60,640 bases of DNA from a bacterium (lineage in GTDB: Bacteria; UBA10199; DSSB01): contig DATEDP010000137.1 of the NCBI GenBank assembly GCA_035281585.1, forward strand, positions 1-60,640, written 5' to 3'. The translations under genes were made by a program, and so were the position numbers. The notes under the pieces were generated by a model. That model searched no databases. It had not been told where the DNA came from and worked only from the letters and a program-made list of their open reading frames with translations. Shown here piece after piece: positions 42,761 through 56,560 of this stretch (position 1 is the stretch's first letter; each line of letters starts with the position of its first letter).

Positions 42761-43477
42761 TTAAATTAAAATCCGCTTCGCCCGGAGACTCTGCAACAAG
42801 GCCTGACCCTCGGCCAAATAGCCGGCGTCGGCCGGGATGGCCTGCTCCTTGGCGACGGCCTTGAGCAAGGTTCCGGCGGCCTGGGGCCCCTTTTCCAAGC
42901 GCCGCAACAAAGCGGCGATCAGGCCGTTGACTTCCATGAATTTCACCTCGAGGCTTTGGGGATCGCGCCACAGGAGGAGGTGGTAATATCCTCGGGGCAT
43001 TTTCTTGGGATCGCGGAAATCCTCCGAGATGAAGTGCACCGGCCAGCGATAGCTCGCCAGGGCATGGGCCGGGTTCAAGCGAAACTTCCCGGCCGGCGTT
43101 CGCCCTTCGTCCTCGGGCGCGAAGCGCATCTCGATCTCGAGGTACTCGTATTCCAGCAGCTCGCCGAGATAGGGATATTTCTTGGCCAAGGGATGGCGGC
43201 GGGCCTTCAAATAACCGGAAAATTCGCCGGCCAGCTCGCGGAGAATCTCCGACTTCGGGGGCGCTTTCTTGAGGAAGGCCCAGAGCAAAGCCCACCACTC
43301 CTTCTCGCTCAAGAGCGACCGCGCCACCGGCGAGATGTTCTTGAGGGTGTCGAGCATTCGCTCGCTGACCAGCTCGCGGTAAACCCGGTAGCGGCCCTTG
43401 GGCCGGTAGCTTCCGTCAAAGCAGATCTTGGCCCAGAATTTTTCGGTTTGCTCGAGATGGGGAAAATCGGCCTTCAC
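42761..43477 (-). CDS. hvfC: HvfC-like partner protein of MNIO enzyme (DUF2063-type domain)
   Basis: 238 aa from a GTG at 43477 overlapping the MNIO stop (GTGA), with GAGG upstream. Longer in-frame upstream sequence belongs to the MNIO gene in another frame. The N-terminal half is helical (FWAKICFDGSYRPKGRYRVY). The middle reads LARARHPLAKK-like with EYLEIEMRF, and a C-terminal winged-helix-like region ends the protein. HvfC/BufC partners hold the precursor for the oxidase. Assignment rests on position and general pattern. Confidence 0.8.
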   Translation of the reverse strand: MKADFPHLEQTEKFWAKICFDGSYRPKGRYRVYRELVSERMLDTLKNISPVARSLLSEKEWWALLWAFLKKAPPKSEILRELAGEFSGYLKARRHPLAKKYPYLGELLEYEYLEIEMRFAPEDEGRTPAGKFRLNPAHALASYRWPVHFISEDFRDPKKMPRGYYHLLLWRDPQSLEVKFMEVNGLIAALLRRLEKGPQAAGTLLKAVAKEQAIPADAGYLAEGQALLQSLRAKRILI

Positions 43478-44322
43478 GCGATCCTCCGCTCGGCGGCGGT
43501 TTTCTGGAAGATTCGTCGCGCCATCGCGACTTCGGCGAGGCTTTCCGACAGCGGCGGCAGGTTGTGATCCCGCTCCACGATGACCGCCTTGGGTTCGGCC
43601 CGGGCCGCGACGTAGCGCAGCAAGTCCCAGACCGGATCGATCACCGGCGCGCCGTGGGTGTCGAGGAGAAAGTTCTGATATTGGATGTGGCCGGCGACGT
43701 GGATGTGAAGGACCCGCTCGTAGGGCAGCGTCTTCAAGTACTCGAAGGGATCGAAGCCGTGATTGACGGCGTTGACGTAGATGTTGTTCACGTCGAGCAG
43801 CAGCGAGCAATCGGCCCGCTCGGCGACTTCGGCCAAAAATTCCCATTCGGTCATCTCATGACGGCCGCCGGGCGCGTAATAAGAGACGTTCTCGACCGCG
43901 AAGGGCATTTCCAAATAATCCTGGATCTTGCGGATCCGCGGCACGACGTGGCGCAGGGCTTCGCGGCTGAAGGGCAGCGGCAGCAAATCGTGGAATTGGG
44001 CGCCGAGGACCGAAGAGTAGCAGAGATGGTCGCTCATCCAGAGCGCCCGGGTCTGCTTGAGGAAGGCTTTCAAATCCTTGAGGAAGGCCTTGGCCGGCGG
44101 ATGCTTCGAGCCGAGCGAAAGGCTGAGGCCGTGGATCACGATCGGATAGCGCTCGGCCAGCTCGCGATACTGGCGGTAAAGGCGTCCGCCGGTCTTCATG
44201 TAGTTTTCGGGGGCGATTTCCAGGCAATCGAGGACCGAGGGCTTGGCGGCGAGGAGATCGTCGACATTTTCACGGCGCAAGCCGAGACCGAAGCCGAGGT
44301 TTTGGATTTCGGAACGTCGCAT
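43474..44322 (-). CDS. hvfB: MNIO-family (DUF692) multinuclear iron oxidase, HvfB/BufB-like
   Basis: 282-aa TIM-barrel enzyme. Conserved metal-site segments are visible in order: EIAPENYM, VIHGLSLSLGS, SDHLCYSS, AVENVSYYAP, LLLDVNNIYVNAVNHG, LHIHVAGH, LDTHGAPV and IVERDHNLPP. Members oxidise Cys residues of precursor peptides to oxazolone/thioamide or thiooxazole groups that bind copper. It lies between an HvfC-like partner and a Cys-repeat precursor. The start is only 2 nt from a repeat element, whose end (GGGATGAC) may serve as its ribosome site. Confidence 0.95.
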   Translation of the reverse strand: MRRSEIQNLGFGLGLRRENVDDLLAAKPSVLDCLEIAPENYMKTGGRLYRQYRELAERYPIVIHGLSLSLGSKHPPAKAFLKDLKAFLKQTRALWMSDHLCYSSVLGAQFHDLLPLPFSREALRHVVPRIRKIQDYLEMPFAVENVSYYAPGGRHEMTEWEFLAEVAERADCSLLLDVNNIYVNAVNHGFDPFEYLKTLPYERVLHIHVAGHIQYQNFLLDTHGAPVIDPVWDLLRYVAARAEPKAVIVERDHNLPPLSESLAEVAMARRIFQKTAAERRIA

Positions 44323-44324
44323 TC

Positions 44325-44403
44325 GTCATCCCGAACGGAGTGAGGGATCCACTATGGAGCTCCGTAGCGGATTCCTCGCCCCCTTTCGGGTCCTCGGAAT
44401 GAC
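44325..44403. repeat. Short GTCATCC...GGAATGAC palindromic element
   Basis: Left end GTCATCCCGAACGGAGTGAGGGATCC; the right end is the approximate inverse (GGGTCCTCGGAATGAC). Same family type as 25461-25616, with a shorter inside. It is inserted between the precursor and MNIO genes. Confidence 0.65.
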
Positions 44404-44405
44404 AG

Positions 44406-44434
44406 GGGGCCGGCCGGCGTCTCCGACCGGCCCC
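44406..44434 (-). terminator. 12-bp GC hairpin just after the precursor gene (attenuator?)
   Basis: GGGGCCGGTCGG / CCGGCCGGCCCC with a 5-nt loop and one G-T pair, 9 nt beyond the precursor stop. There is no T-run. It is well placed to stabilise precursor mRNA or limit read-through, giving more precursor than enzyme. Confidence 0.6.
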
Positions 44435-44443
44435 TTGGTCGAA

Positions 44444-44884
44444 TTACTTGTGGCCGCCGCAAGAGCCGGCGCCGCAGGACTTGGAGGCGTCGCTCTTCTT
44501 GGCTTCCGGAGCCGGGGTGCCGGCCGGCTTCTTGTCGCCGCTGCAGTGCTTGTCGCCGCCGCATTTCTTGTCGCCGGAACATTTCTTGTCACCGGAGCAC
44601 TTTTTATCACCGGAGCATTTCTTGTCCCCGCTGCAGTGCTTGTCGCCGTCCTTTTTGACCTCGCCGCTCTTGGTGTCGGCGGTCGCAGCGGTGGCTGCCG
44701 CTTCTTCCTTCTTATCGACGGCCTGGGCGACCCGGTAACCGACTTCCAATTCGGCCGACTGGAAAAACCTCCCGGCCGAAACCGAGCCGGCGGTCACCGA
44801 GAGACCGGGACCGGCCACCACCAATCCGGCCAGAGCCGAACCGAGCAAAAGTTTCTTGTTCTTGGACACTTTCGACTTCGACAT
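44444..44884 (-). CDS. hvfA: HvfA/bufferin-like RiPP precursor with Cys hexapeptide repeats
   Basis: 146 aa; ATG with GGAGG at 6 nt. A signal-like N-terminus (basic, then LLLGSALAGLVVAGPGLSV) is followed by an acidic linker. Then comes a run of six-residue repeats (C-S/G-G-D-K-K/H): six Cys at six-residue spacing (~90-120). The tail is KSCGAGSCGGHK. This parallels HvfA, where Cys in EGKCG repeats are modified by HvfB/C and the product buffers copper. Here each repeat has Asp-Lys-Lys or Asp-Lys-His, not seen in the classical motif, so the chemistry or metal may differ (inference). Confidence 0.85.
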   Translation of the reverse strand: MSKSKVSKNKKLLLGSALAGLVVAGPGLSVTAGSVSAGRFFQSAELEVGYRVAQAVDKKEEAAATAATADTKSGEVKKDGDKHCSGDKKCSGDKKCSGDKKCSGDKKCGGDKHCSGDKKPAGTPAPEAKKSDASKSCGAGSCGGHK

Positions 44885-44997
44885 AGGGATCCTCCATTAA
44901 GGGGTTGTTACCCGTCGCTTACGAACCACACGGGGATTTGGATGCGGAGGAATGTAAGGAAGCGCTATTTAATTGTAAAGAAAAGGATTTCGCGATT

Positions 44998-45017
44998 CCC
45001 CCCTTTTTCAAAGGGGG
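44998..45017 (-). terminator. Hairpin downstream of purF
   Basis: CCCCCC-TTTTTCAA-AGGGGGG forms a stem of six G-C pairs 9 nt after the purF stop. It has the form of one end of the repeat family at 56561-56685. Likely ends the purine transcript before the RiPP operon. Confidence 0.65.
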
Positions 45018-45026
45018 GTGAGAACA

Positions 45027-46412
45027 CTACGCCTCTTTCACCCTCTTCAAGGGCTCGGCGTTGGGATAATCGACCAAGGGGACCGGGAACTTGCCTGAAA
45101 AGCAGGCGTCGCAGAACCACTCGCCGTGGTTCTTGTCGAAGTAGAACATGTTCTCGATCGAGAGATAAGACAGGGTGTCGCAGGTGATGTAGCGCCGGAT
45201 CTCTTCCAAGCTGTGGGTCGCCGCGATGAGCTCCTTCCGGTCGGGCGTGTCGATCCCGAAGAAGCAGGGCCACTTGGTCGGCGGACAGCTGATCCGGAAA
45301 TGGACTTCCTTGGCCCCGGCATCGCGGAGCATCTTGACGATCTTGCGCGAAGTGGTGCCGCGGACGATGGAATCGTCGATCAGCACGATCCGCTTGCCCT
45401 GGACCAGCTCGCGGACCGCGTTGAGCTTCACCTTGACCCCGAAGTGGCGGATCTGGTCGGTCGGCTCGATGAAGGTGCGGCCGACGTAGTGATTGCGGAT
45501 CAGGCCGAGCTGGAAGGGAATCCCCGATTCCTCGCTGTAGCCCAAAGCCGCCGGGACGCCGGAGTCGGGCACCGGCACGACCATGTCGGCCTCGACCGGA
45601 TGCTCCTTGGCCAGCTGGCGGCCGAAGCCCTTGCGGATCTCGTAGACGTTGCGGCCGAAAACCTGGCTGTCGGGCCGGGCGAAGTAAACGTGCTCGAAGA
45701 TGCAGAGCGCCTTCTTCGGCGGCTTGGGGAAAGGCTTGAAGGACTTCATCCCGTCCTTGTCGAAGACCAGGATCTCGCCGGGCTCGACCTCGCGGACGTA
45801 TTTGGCCTCGACCAAGTCGAGGGCGCAGGTTTCCGAAGCCACGATCGGGCTGCCGTTCAAATCGCCCAGCACCAGCGGCCGCCAGCCGTAGGGATCGCGG
45901 GCGGCGATCATCCGGCTCTTGGTCAGGATAAGCAGCGAATAGGAGCCCTCGACCCGCTTGAGGGCGGCGATGATCCGCTCGATCAAGTCTTTCTCATGGA
46001 AGGCCGCCAAGAGGTGAATGATGATCTCGGTGTCGGTGGTCGATTGAAAAATCGAGCCGTGGGCCTCGAACTCGCCGCGCAGGGCCTGGGCGTTGACCAG
46101 GTTGCCGTTGTGGGCGATGGCGATCTCGCCCCGCGAGTAGTCGTAAACCAGCGGTTGGGTGTTCTTGAGATGGGAGGCGCCGGCGGTGGAGTAGCGAACG
46201 TGGCCGATGGCGGCGCTGCCGACCAAGCTGCTGAGCTTCCGCTCGTTGAAAATGTCGGCGACCAAGCCCATCTGACGGTGGGCATGAAGCCGCTCGCCGT
46301 CGGCGCTGACGATGCCGGCGGCTTCCTGGCCGCGATGCTGGAGGGCATAAAGCCCCAGATAGGCGATCTTGGCCGCCTCCGAATGGTTGTAAATACCGAC
46401 AATCCCGCACAT
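45027..46412 (-). CDS. purF: Amidophosphoribosyltransferase
   Basis: 461 aa. First committed step of purine synthesis: glutamine + PRPP to phosphoribosylamine. The N-terminal nucleophile Cys (MCGIVGIY) shows there is no propeptide. The glutaminase domain has HNGNLVNA; the PRPP-binding loop is VLIDDSIVRGTTS. Cys at CIFEHVYF, CPPTKWPC and the CDAC pair near the end are consistent with a [4Fe-4S] form like the Bacillus enzyme. Last gene of the purBSQLF operon, 6 nt after purL. Confidence 0.97.
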   Translation of the reverse strand: MCGIVGIYNHSEAAKIAYLGLYALQHRGQEAAGIVSADGERLHAHRQMGLVADIFNERKLSSLVGSAAIGHVRYSTAGASHLKNTQPLVYDYSRGEIAIAHNGNLVNAQALRGEFEAHGSIFQSTTDTEIIIHLLAAFHEKDLIERIIAALKRVEGSYSLLILTKSRMIAARDPYGWRPLVLGDLNGSPIVASETCALDLVEAKYVREVEPGEILVFDKDGMKSFKPFPKPPKKALCIFEHVYFARPDSQVFGRNVYEIRKGFGRQLAKEHPVEADMVVPVPDSGVPAALGYSEESGIPFQLGLIRNHYVGRTFIEPTDQIRHFGVKVKLNAVRELVQGKRIVLIDDSIVRGTTSRKIVKMLRDAGAKEVHFRISCPPTKWPCFFGIDTPDRKELIAATHSLEEIRRYITCDTLSYLSIENMFYFDKNHGEWFCDACFSGKFPVPLVDYPNAEPLKRVKEA

Positions 46413-46418
46413 ATTCGT

Positions 46419-48635
46419 TTATTCCCCGCGACGCACGATTCGTTCGAAACCTTTATCCCAAACCTCCCGGAGCCGGGCAATAGGCAAATCCAGCCAGGGC
46501 CCGAGGCGAAAACGGCCTTTTTGCACCGCCCCGAGACGATGCAGGGGCAAGCCCGAGGCGGCGGCCAGCTCTTGGAGGGTGGCGGCCCGGCCGGGCTTGA
46601 CCGAGAGCAAGATCCGTGAGGCCCCTTCGCCGAAAAGCAGCTCGGCAATCGCCCTCCCCTCGCCCGCCTTTTCCAATACCGCGTCGATTCCCAAGTCGGG
46701 ATCGGCGGCCGTGAAGCAGGATTCGGCCAAGGCCACCGCCAAGCCGCCGTCGGAGACGTCGTGAGCCGAGGCCAAGAGCCCTTCGCCGATGGCGCGGAGC
46801 ACGAAGTCCTGGGTGGCTTTTTCGCGGCTCAAATCGAGCGGCGGCGGCGCGCCGGCGGTCTTGCCGTGGATCCAGCTCAGGTATTCGCTGGCGCCCAGGC
46901 TTCCAACTAGGTCGCCCAAGAGGAAAATCAAGTCGCCGGCCTCGCGAAATCCCGAGGCCAGGCATTTGGAGGCGTCCTCGAGCCGGCCGACCATGCCGAT
47001 GGTCGGCGTTGGAAAGATCGAGACGCCGTTGGTGTCGTTGTAGAGGCTGACGTTGCCGCTGACGATCGGCGCGTCGAGGGCCCGGCAGGCCTCGCCCATG
47101 CCCCGCACCGCCTCGGCGAACTCCCACATGATCTCGGGCTTCTCCGGATTGCCGAAGTTGAGGCAATCGGTGGTGGCCAGCGGCTTGGCCCCGCTGCAGG
47201 CGAGGTTGCGGGCGGCCTCGGCCACCGCATGCTGGGCGCCGAGATGGGGGTCGAGATAGCAATAGCGGCTGTTGCAGTCGCTGGTCACGGCGACGCCTTG
47301 CTTCAAGCCCTTGATCCGGAGGACCGCGGCGTCGGAGCCGGGCTGGACCAGGGTGTTGGTCATCACCATGTGATCGTACTGGCGCCAGACCCAGCGGCGG
47401 CTGCAGAGGTTGGGCGAGCCGACCATCTTCAGCAAAGTCTCGTTCCAATCGGCCGGATACTTCAGCTCGTCCCAGGAAATCTTCTGCCGGGCCTGCAAAT
47501 CGACCGGCTTCTGGGGACGGTCGTAGAGCGGCGCCGCGTCGGTGAGCGGGCCGATCGGCAGCTCGGCCACGACCTGGCCGTCTTTTTTCAGGCGCATCCA
47601 GCCGTCGTCGGTGACCTTGCCGACCACCACCGCGTCCAGATCCCATTTCTTGAAGATCTCGACGACCTTCTCCTCGCAACCGCGCTTGGCGACGAGCAGC
47701 ATCCGCTCCTGCGACTCGCTGAGCATCATCTCGTAGGCCGTCATGCCCTCTTCCCGGACCGGGATCTTGTCCAAGTCCATCTCGATGCCGCTGCCCGAAC
47801 GCGAGGCCATCTCGAAGGAGGAGCTGGTCAGGCCGGCCGCGCCCATGTCCTGGATGCCGACCAAGACGTCCTCGGCCATCACCTCGAGGCAGGCCTCGAG
47901 CAAAAGCTTCTCGGTGAAGGGGTCGCCGACTTGAACCGTCGGCCGCTTCTCCTCGCTGGCCTCGTCGAACTCGCCCGAGGCCATCGTCGCCCCGTGAATG
48001 CCGTCGCGGCCGGTCTTGCTGCCGACGTACATGACCGGATTGCCCACGCCCTCGGCCAGGCCCTTGAAGATCCGATCGGCTTTCACCAAGCCGACGGTCA
48101 TCGCGTTGACCAGGATATTGCCGTTGAAGGAGGCGTCGAAGAAGACCTCGCCGCCCACCGTCGGAATGCCCATGCAGTTGCCGTAGCCGCCGATGCCGGC
48201 AACGACGCCGCCGACCAGGAAGGGCGTCTTGGGATGGTCCGCGGCCCCGAAGCGCAGCGAATTCAGGTTGGCGATCGGCCGAGCTCCCATGGTGAAGACG
48301 TCCCGGAGGATGCCGCCGACGCCGGTGGCCGCGCCTTGGTAAGGCTCGATGAAGGACGGATGATTGTGCGATTCCATCTTGAAGGCGATTCCCCAGCCGT
48401 CGCCGATGTCGACGACGCCGGCGTTCTCGCCGGGACCTTGAATGACCTGGGGCCCGGTGGTCGGAAGCTTCTTCAAGTGAAGCCGGGAGCTCTTGTAGCT
48501 GCAGTGCTCCGACCACATGACCGAGAAGATACCGAGCTCGACCAAGTTGGGCTCGCGGCCCAGGATCTGGAGAACGCGCTGGAATTCCTCCTCCGAAAGT
48601 CCGAATTCCTTGGCTTGTTGCAATAGTGAAGTCAT
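46419..48635 (-). CDS. purL: Phosphoribosylformylglycinamidine synthase, large subunit (small-type PurL)
   Basis: 738 aa, ATP-dependent FGAR amidotransferase subunit II. This short form works with PurQ and PurS, both encoded just upstream. Motifs include [29 protein letters not shown] and GNMVSLYND-like [11 protein letters not shown]. Cytosolic. A repeat element separates it from purQ; its GGGG end lies ~10 nt before the ATG and may act as ribosome site. Confidence 0.97.
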   Translation of the reverse strand: MTSLLQQAKEFGLSEEEFQRVLQILGREPNLVELGIFSVMWSEHCSYKSSRLHLKKLPTTGPQVIQGPGENAGVVDIGDGWGIAFKMESHNHPSFIEPYQGAATGVGGILRDVFTMGARPIANLNSLRFGAADHPKTPFLVGGVVAGIGGYGNCMGIPTVGGEVFFDASFNGNILVNAMTVGLVKADRIFKGLAEGVGNPVMYVGSKTGRDGIHGATMASGEFDEASEEKRPTVQVGDPFTEKLLLEACLEVMAEDVLVGIQDMGAAGLTSSSFEMASRSGSGIEMDLDKIPVREEGMTAYEMMLSESQERMLLVAKRGCEEKVVEIFKKWDLDAVVVGKVTDDGWMRLKKDGQVVAELPIGPLTDAAPLYDRPQKPVDLQARQKISWDELKYPADWNETLLKMVGSPNLCSRRWVWRQYDHMVMTNTLVQPGSDAAVLRIKGLKQGVAVTSDCNSRYCYLDPHLGAQHAVAEAARNLACSGAKPLATTDCLNFGNPEKPEIMWEFAEAVRGMGEACRALDAPIVSGNVSLYNDTNGVSIFPTPTIGMVGRLEDASKCLASGFREAGDLIFLLGDLVGSLGASEYLSWIHGKTAGAPPPLDLSREKATQDFVLRAIGEGLLASAHDVSDGGLAVALAESCFTAADPDLGIDAVLEKAGEGRAIAELLFGEGASRILLSVKPGRAATLQELAAASGLPLHRLGAVQKGRFRLGPWLDLPIARLREVWDKGFERIVRRGE

Positions 48636-48647
48636 AAATTCTTATCC

Positions 48648-48764
48648 CCCTCCCCTTTGTAAGGGGAGGGTTAGGGAGGGGTAGAGCGTATCGCGATAGG
48701 CAAAAGATTTTGCATACCGCCAACGCTCTACCTCCCCCTGACCCCCTCCTTACAAAGGAGGGGG
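48648..48764. repeat. ~117-bp MITE-like element at the purQ/purL junction
   Basis: CCCTCCCCTTTGTAAGGGGAG... at the left and ...CTCCTTACAAAGGAGGGGG at the right, each a hairpin, with inverted GGTAGAGCG / CGCTCTACC arms inside and a core that differs from the next copy only in a few bases. Same orientation as 49701-49816, reverse of 28546-28662. It begins after the purL start and ends 2 nt from the purQ stop. Confidence 0.9.
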
Positions 48765-48766
48765 AA

Positions 48767-49447
48767 TTAGCTCAGCAAACTCTCGAACAAAATTTTTCCG
48801 TCGGTCCCGCCCAGGGCCGCCTCGACCACCCGCTCGGGATGGGGCATCAACCCGACCACGTTGCGCCGGCCATTGCAGACGCCGGCGATGTTGGCCAGCG
48901 CGCCGTTGGGATTGGCCGCCTCGCTGGCCTGCCCCTGCTCGTCGACGTAGCGAAACACGACCTGGCCTTCGCCTTCCAGCCGCTGCAAGCCTTCGCCATC
49001 AATATAATAGTTGCCCTCGCCGTGATTGATCGGGATGCGGAGCAGCCCGCCGGTCTTGGCTTTCTTGGTGAAAGGAGTCCTTTCGGTCTCGACCTTCAAG
49101 GTCACGTATTGGCAAAGGAATTGGAGCGACTTGTTGCGCAGCAAGGCGCCGGGCAACAAGCCGGCCTCGGTCAAAATCTGGAAGCCGTTGCAGATCCCCA
49201 GAACCGGCCCGCCCTTTTCGGCGAAGGCCGCCACCTCGCGCATCACCGGCGAATACTTGGCGATGGCCCCGCAGCGCAGGTAATCGCCGTAGGAGAAGCC
49301 GCCGGGCAGCATGATCGCGTCGCAGCCCTTCAGGTCATGGTCCTTGTGCCAAAGATAGACCGGCTCGAAGCCGACGTTGAGGCCGAGGGCGTGGTAGAGA
49401 TCATGATCGCAATTGGTGCCGGGGAATAGGACGACGCCGACTTTCAC
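48767..49447 (-). CDS. purQ: FGAM synthase glutaminase subunit
   Basis: 226 aa class I glutamine amidotransferase. Nucleophile Cys in GICNGFQIL; His and Glu in MPHPERVVE. It starts MKVGVVLFPGTNCDHD. It supplies ammonia to PurL in a complex with PurS. One base separates it from purS. Confidence 0.97.
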   Translation of the reverse strand: MKVGVVLFPGTNCDHDLYHALGLNVGFEPVYLWHKDHDLKGCDAIMLPGGFSYGDYLRCGAIAKYSPVMREVAAFAEKGGPVLGICNGFQILTEAGLLPGALLRNKSLQFLCQYVTLKVETERTPFTKKAKTGGLLRIPINHGEGNYYIDGEGLQRLEGEGQVVFRYVDEQGQASEAANPNGALANIAGVCNGRRNVVGLMPHPERVVEAALGGTDGKILFESLLS

Positions 49448-49448
49448 C

Positions 49449-49688
49449 TTAGAGTATCTCCACTTCGAAGCTTTCGATGACGGTGTTGGCCAACAGCTTG
49501 TCGGCCAGCGCCTTCAACCGCGGCTCGGCTTTAGCCTTGTCCTCGGTGTTGAGGTCGATCTCGAAGACCTTGCCGGCCCGGACGTCGGTCAATTCCTCGA
49601 AGCCGAGGGCGTGGCCGCTGTTGAGGATGGCCTTTCCTTGGGGGTCGAGGACTCCCTTCTTCAGCTTTACCGTCACTTTTGCTTTCAT
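49449..49688 (-). CDS. purS: FGAM synthase, PurS subunit
   Basis: 79 aa, the small bridging subunit of the PurLQS complex. Typical pattern: MKAKVTVKLKKGVLDPQGKA, GFEELTDVRAGKVFEIDL, then IESFEVEIL. A clear AGGAG lies 6 nt before the ATG. Confidence 0.96.
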   Translation of the reverse strand: MKAKVTVKLKKGVLDPQGKAILNSGHALGFEELTDVRAGKVFEIDLNTEDKAKAEPRLKALADKLLANTVIESFEVEIL

Positions 49689-49700
49689 AGTTCTCCTATT

Positions 49701-49816
49701 CCCTCCCCTTTATAAGGGGAGGGTTAGGGAGGGGTAGAAAGTACCGCGATGGGCAAAAGATTTTGCGCATCGCCCACGCTCTACCTCCCCCTGCCCCCTC
49801 CTTACAAAGGAGGGGG
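49701..49816. repeat. ~116-bp MITE-like element at the purB/purS junction
   Basis: Second copy of the 48648-48764 element, in the same orientation. Both cores contain CAAAAGATTTTGC. It ends 2 nt from the purB stop and lies 12 nt upstream of the purS start. Confidence 0.9.
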
Positions 49817-49818
49817 AA

Positions 49819-51114
49819 CTACCTTCCAAATACCCGCTTAAAGATCGTCCCCACATGCTTGGTGTGGTGCTTCAAGTCGAAGATCGCGTCGATCTGCTTG
49901 GGGCTTAGATACTTCAAAACCTCGGGCTCGGATTTGAGGAGCTTGGCGAAGCTCTCCCTCGTCTCCCAGACCTTCATCGCGTGGCGTTGGACGATGGCGT
50001 AGGCATCCTCGCGCCGCATCCCGGCTTCGATGAAGGCTAGCAAGACTTGCTGGCTGTGCACCAGCCCTCCCAGGCTTTGCAGGTTCTTCAGCATCCGCTC
50101 GGGATAAACCAGCAGCTTTTCCAGCAACCCGGTCAGCCGGCCGAGCATGAAGTCCAAAGTCACGGTCGCATCGGGCCCGATCACCCGCTCGACGCTGGAG
50201 TGGCTGATGTCGCGCTCGTGCCAGAGCGGCTGGTTCTCCAAGGCCGCCACCGCGTATCCCCGGATCAAGCGGGCCAAGCCCGAGAGGTTTTCCGAAAGCA
50301 CCGGATTGCGCTTGTGCGGCATCGCCGAGGAGCCCTTCTGGCCGGGCGAAAAGTATTCCTCGGCTTCGAGCACCTCGGTGCGTTGGAGGTGGCGGATCTC
50401 GGTCGCGATCTTGTCGACGGTCCCGGCGATCACCGCCAGGGCCGAGAAGTAAAAAGCGTGGCGATCGCGCTGCACGATTTGGGAGGAAGCCGGCGCCGCC
50501 TTGAGGCCCAGCTTCTTCATCACGTATTTTTCAACCGCCGGCGGGCTGTGGGCGAAGGTGCCGACGGCGCCCGAGCACTTGCCGTAGGCGATCTGCTCCA
50601 TGGCCAATTCCAGCCGCTCGCGATTGCGCCGCATCTCGTCGTACCAGATCGCCAGCTTGAGCCCGAAGGTGATGGGCTCGGCGTGGATGCCGTGGGAGCG
50701 CCCGACCTGGATCGTGTCCTTGTGCTCATGAGCCCGCTTCTTCAAGACCTTGAGCAAGGCGTCGATGTCGGCGAGCAGGATCTTGCCGGCATCGCGGAGC
50801 TGCATCGCCAGGCAGGTGTCGAGGACGTCGGAGCTGGTGAGGCCCATGTGGAGAAAGCGGCCCGAAGGGCCGACGAACTCGGCCACGCAGCTCACGAAGG
50901 CGATGACATCGTGCTTGGTGACCGCCTCGATCTCCTCGATCCGAGCCAGGTCGAAGCGCGCCTTCTTTTGAATGTTCTTCAGGTCTTGGGCGGGAATCTT
51001 CCCCAATCGGGCCCAGGCCTCGCAGGCGGCGACTTCAATGTCGAGCCAGCGCTGAAACTTGGCCTCGGGCTCCCAAATTTGCACCATGGCGGGTCGGCTG
51101 TAACGTGCGAGCAA
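49819..51114 (-). CDS. purB: Adenylosuccinate lyase
   Basis: 431 aa fumarase-superfamily enzyme acting at two steps of AMP synthesis. The signature is GSSAMPHKRNP, with GRSHGIHAEP and TSSDVLDTCL supporting it. Start is TTG at 51114, preceded by GGAG at about 5 nt. The resulting LARYSRPAMVQIW aligns with the conserved PurB start (ERYTRPEM...IW), which an internal ATG at residue 10 would lose. First gene of the purine operon. Confidence 0.96.
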   Translation of the reverse strand: MLARYSRPAMVQIWEPEAKFQRWLDIEVAACEAWARLGKIPAQDLKNIQKKARFDLARIEEIEAVTKHDVIAFVSCVAEFVGPSGRFLHMGLTSSDVLDTCLAMQLRDAGKILLADIDALLKVLKKRAHEHKDTIQVGRSHGIHAEPITFGLKLAIWYDEMRRNRERLELAMEQIAYGKCSGAVGTFAHSPPAVEKYVMKKLGLKAAPASSQIVQRDRHAFYFSALAVIAGTVDKIATEIRHLQRTEVLEAEEYFSPGQKGSSAMPHKRNPVLSENLSGLARLIRGYAVAALENQPLWHERDISHSSVERVIGPDATVTLDFMLGRLTGLLEKLLVYPERMLKNLQSLGGLVHSQQVLLAFIEAGMRREDAYAIVQRHAMKVWETRESFAKLLKSEPEVLKYLSPKQIDAIFDLKHHTKHVGTIFKRVFGR

Positions 51115-51214
51115 GGGAACTCCGGAAAGAAAAGGGCTGAAAGATCAACGGAATCAGCGAGGGTCGATTAACGTAGGGGTCCCTTAGGAAGCAAGAGAAA
51201 ACGCGCCGCCAAGC

Positions 51215-51414
51215 GTCATCCTGAGGGGAGCGAAGCGACGAAGGATCTGCGACTGCCCAAGAAGCTTAAGGCTCCAGCGCAGCTTCGTGCCCTCAGAAAC
51301 CCGCTAACGGCACGAAGGGAATCGGCCCTTCGAAGGCCCTTGGTGGGTCGCAGATCCTTCCCCCAGTCTCACTTGAACCTGCGGCGTTCGACTGGGGCCC
51401 CCGCTCAGGATGAC
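51215..51414. repeat. ~200-bp GTCATCC...GGATGAC MITE-like element
   Basis: The left end (GTCATCCTGAGGGGAGCGAA) and right end (CGCTCAGGATGAC) are inverted. Inner parts GGATCTGCGACTG / GGTCGCAGATCC match those of 25461-25616, while the right arm has extra sequence. It fills most of the 350-bp gap between divergent purB and the kinase gene; a promoter for either may be hidden in it. I see no ORF. Confidence 0.8.
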
Positions 51415-51464
51415 TTTGTTTGACCGTCAACCCCTTCAAATGCATAATATTCAAAAGGAAAATT

Positions 51465-56528
<5,064 letters not shown>

Positions 56529-56560
56529 TCGGCGCGGAAAAATCCAGATATCGACGATTT

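Noticed and set aside
42761-43846. 361-aa version of the HvfC-like protein starting at 43846
   Set aside because: The first ~120 residues are an out-of-frame reading of hvfB; the GTG at 43477 overlaps the hvfB stop and has a ribosome site.
45126-46619. 497-aa plus-strand frame opposite purF
   Set aside because: Shadow of purF, whose family motifs are complete.
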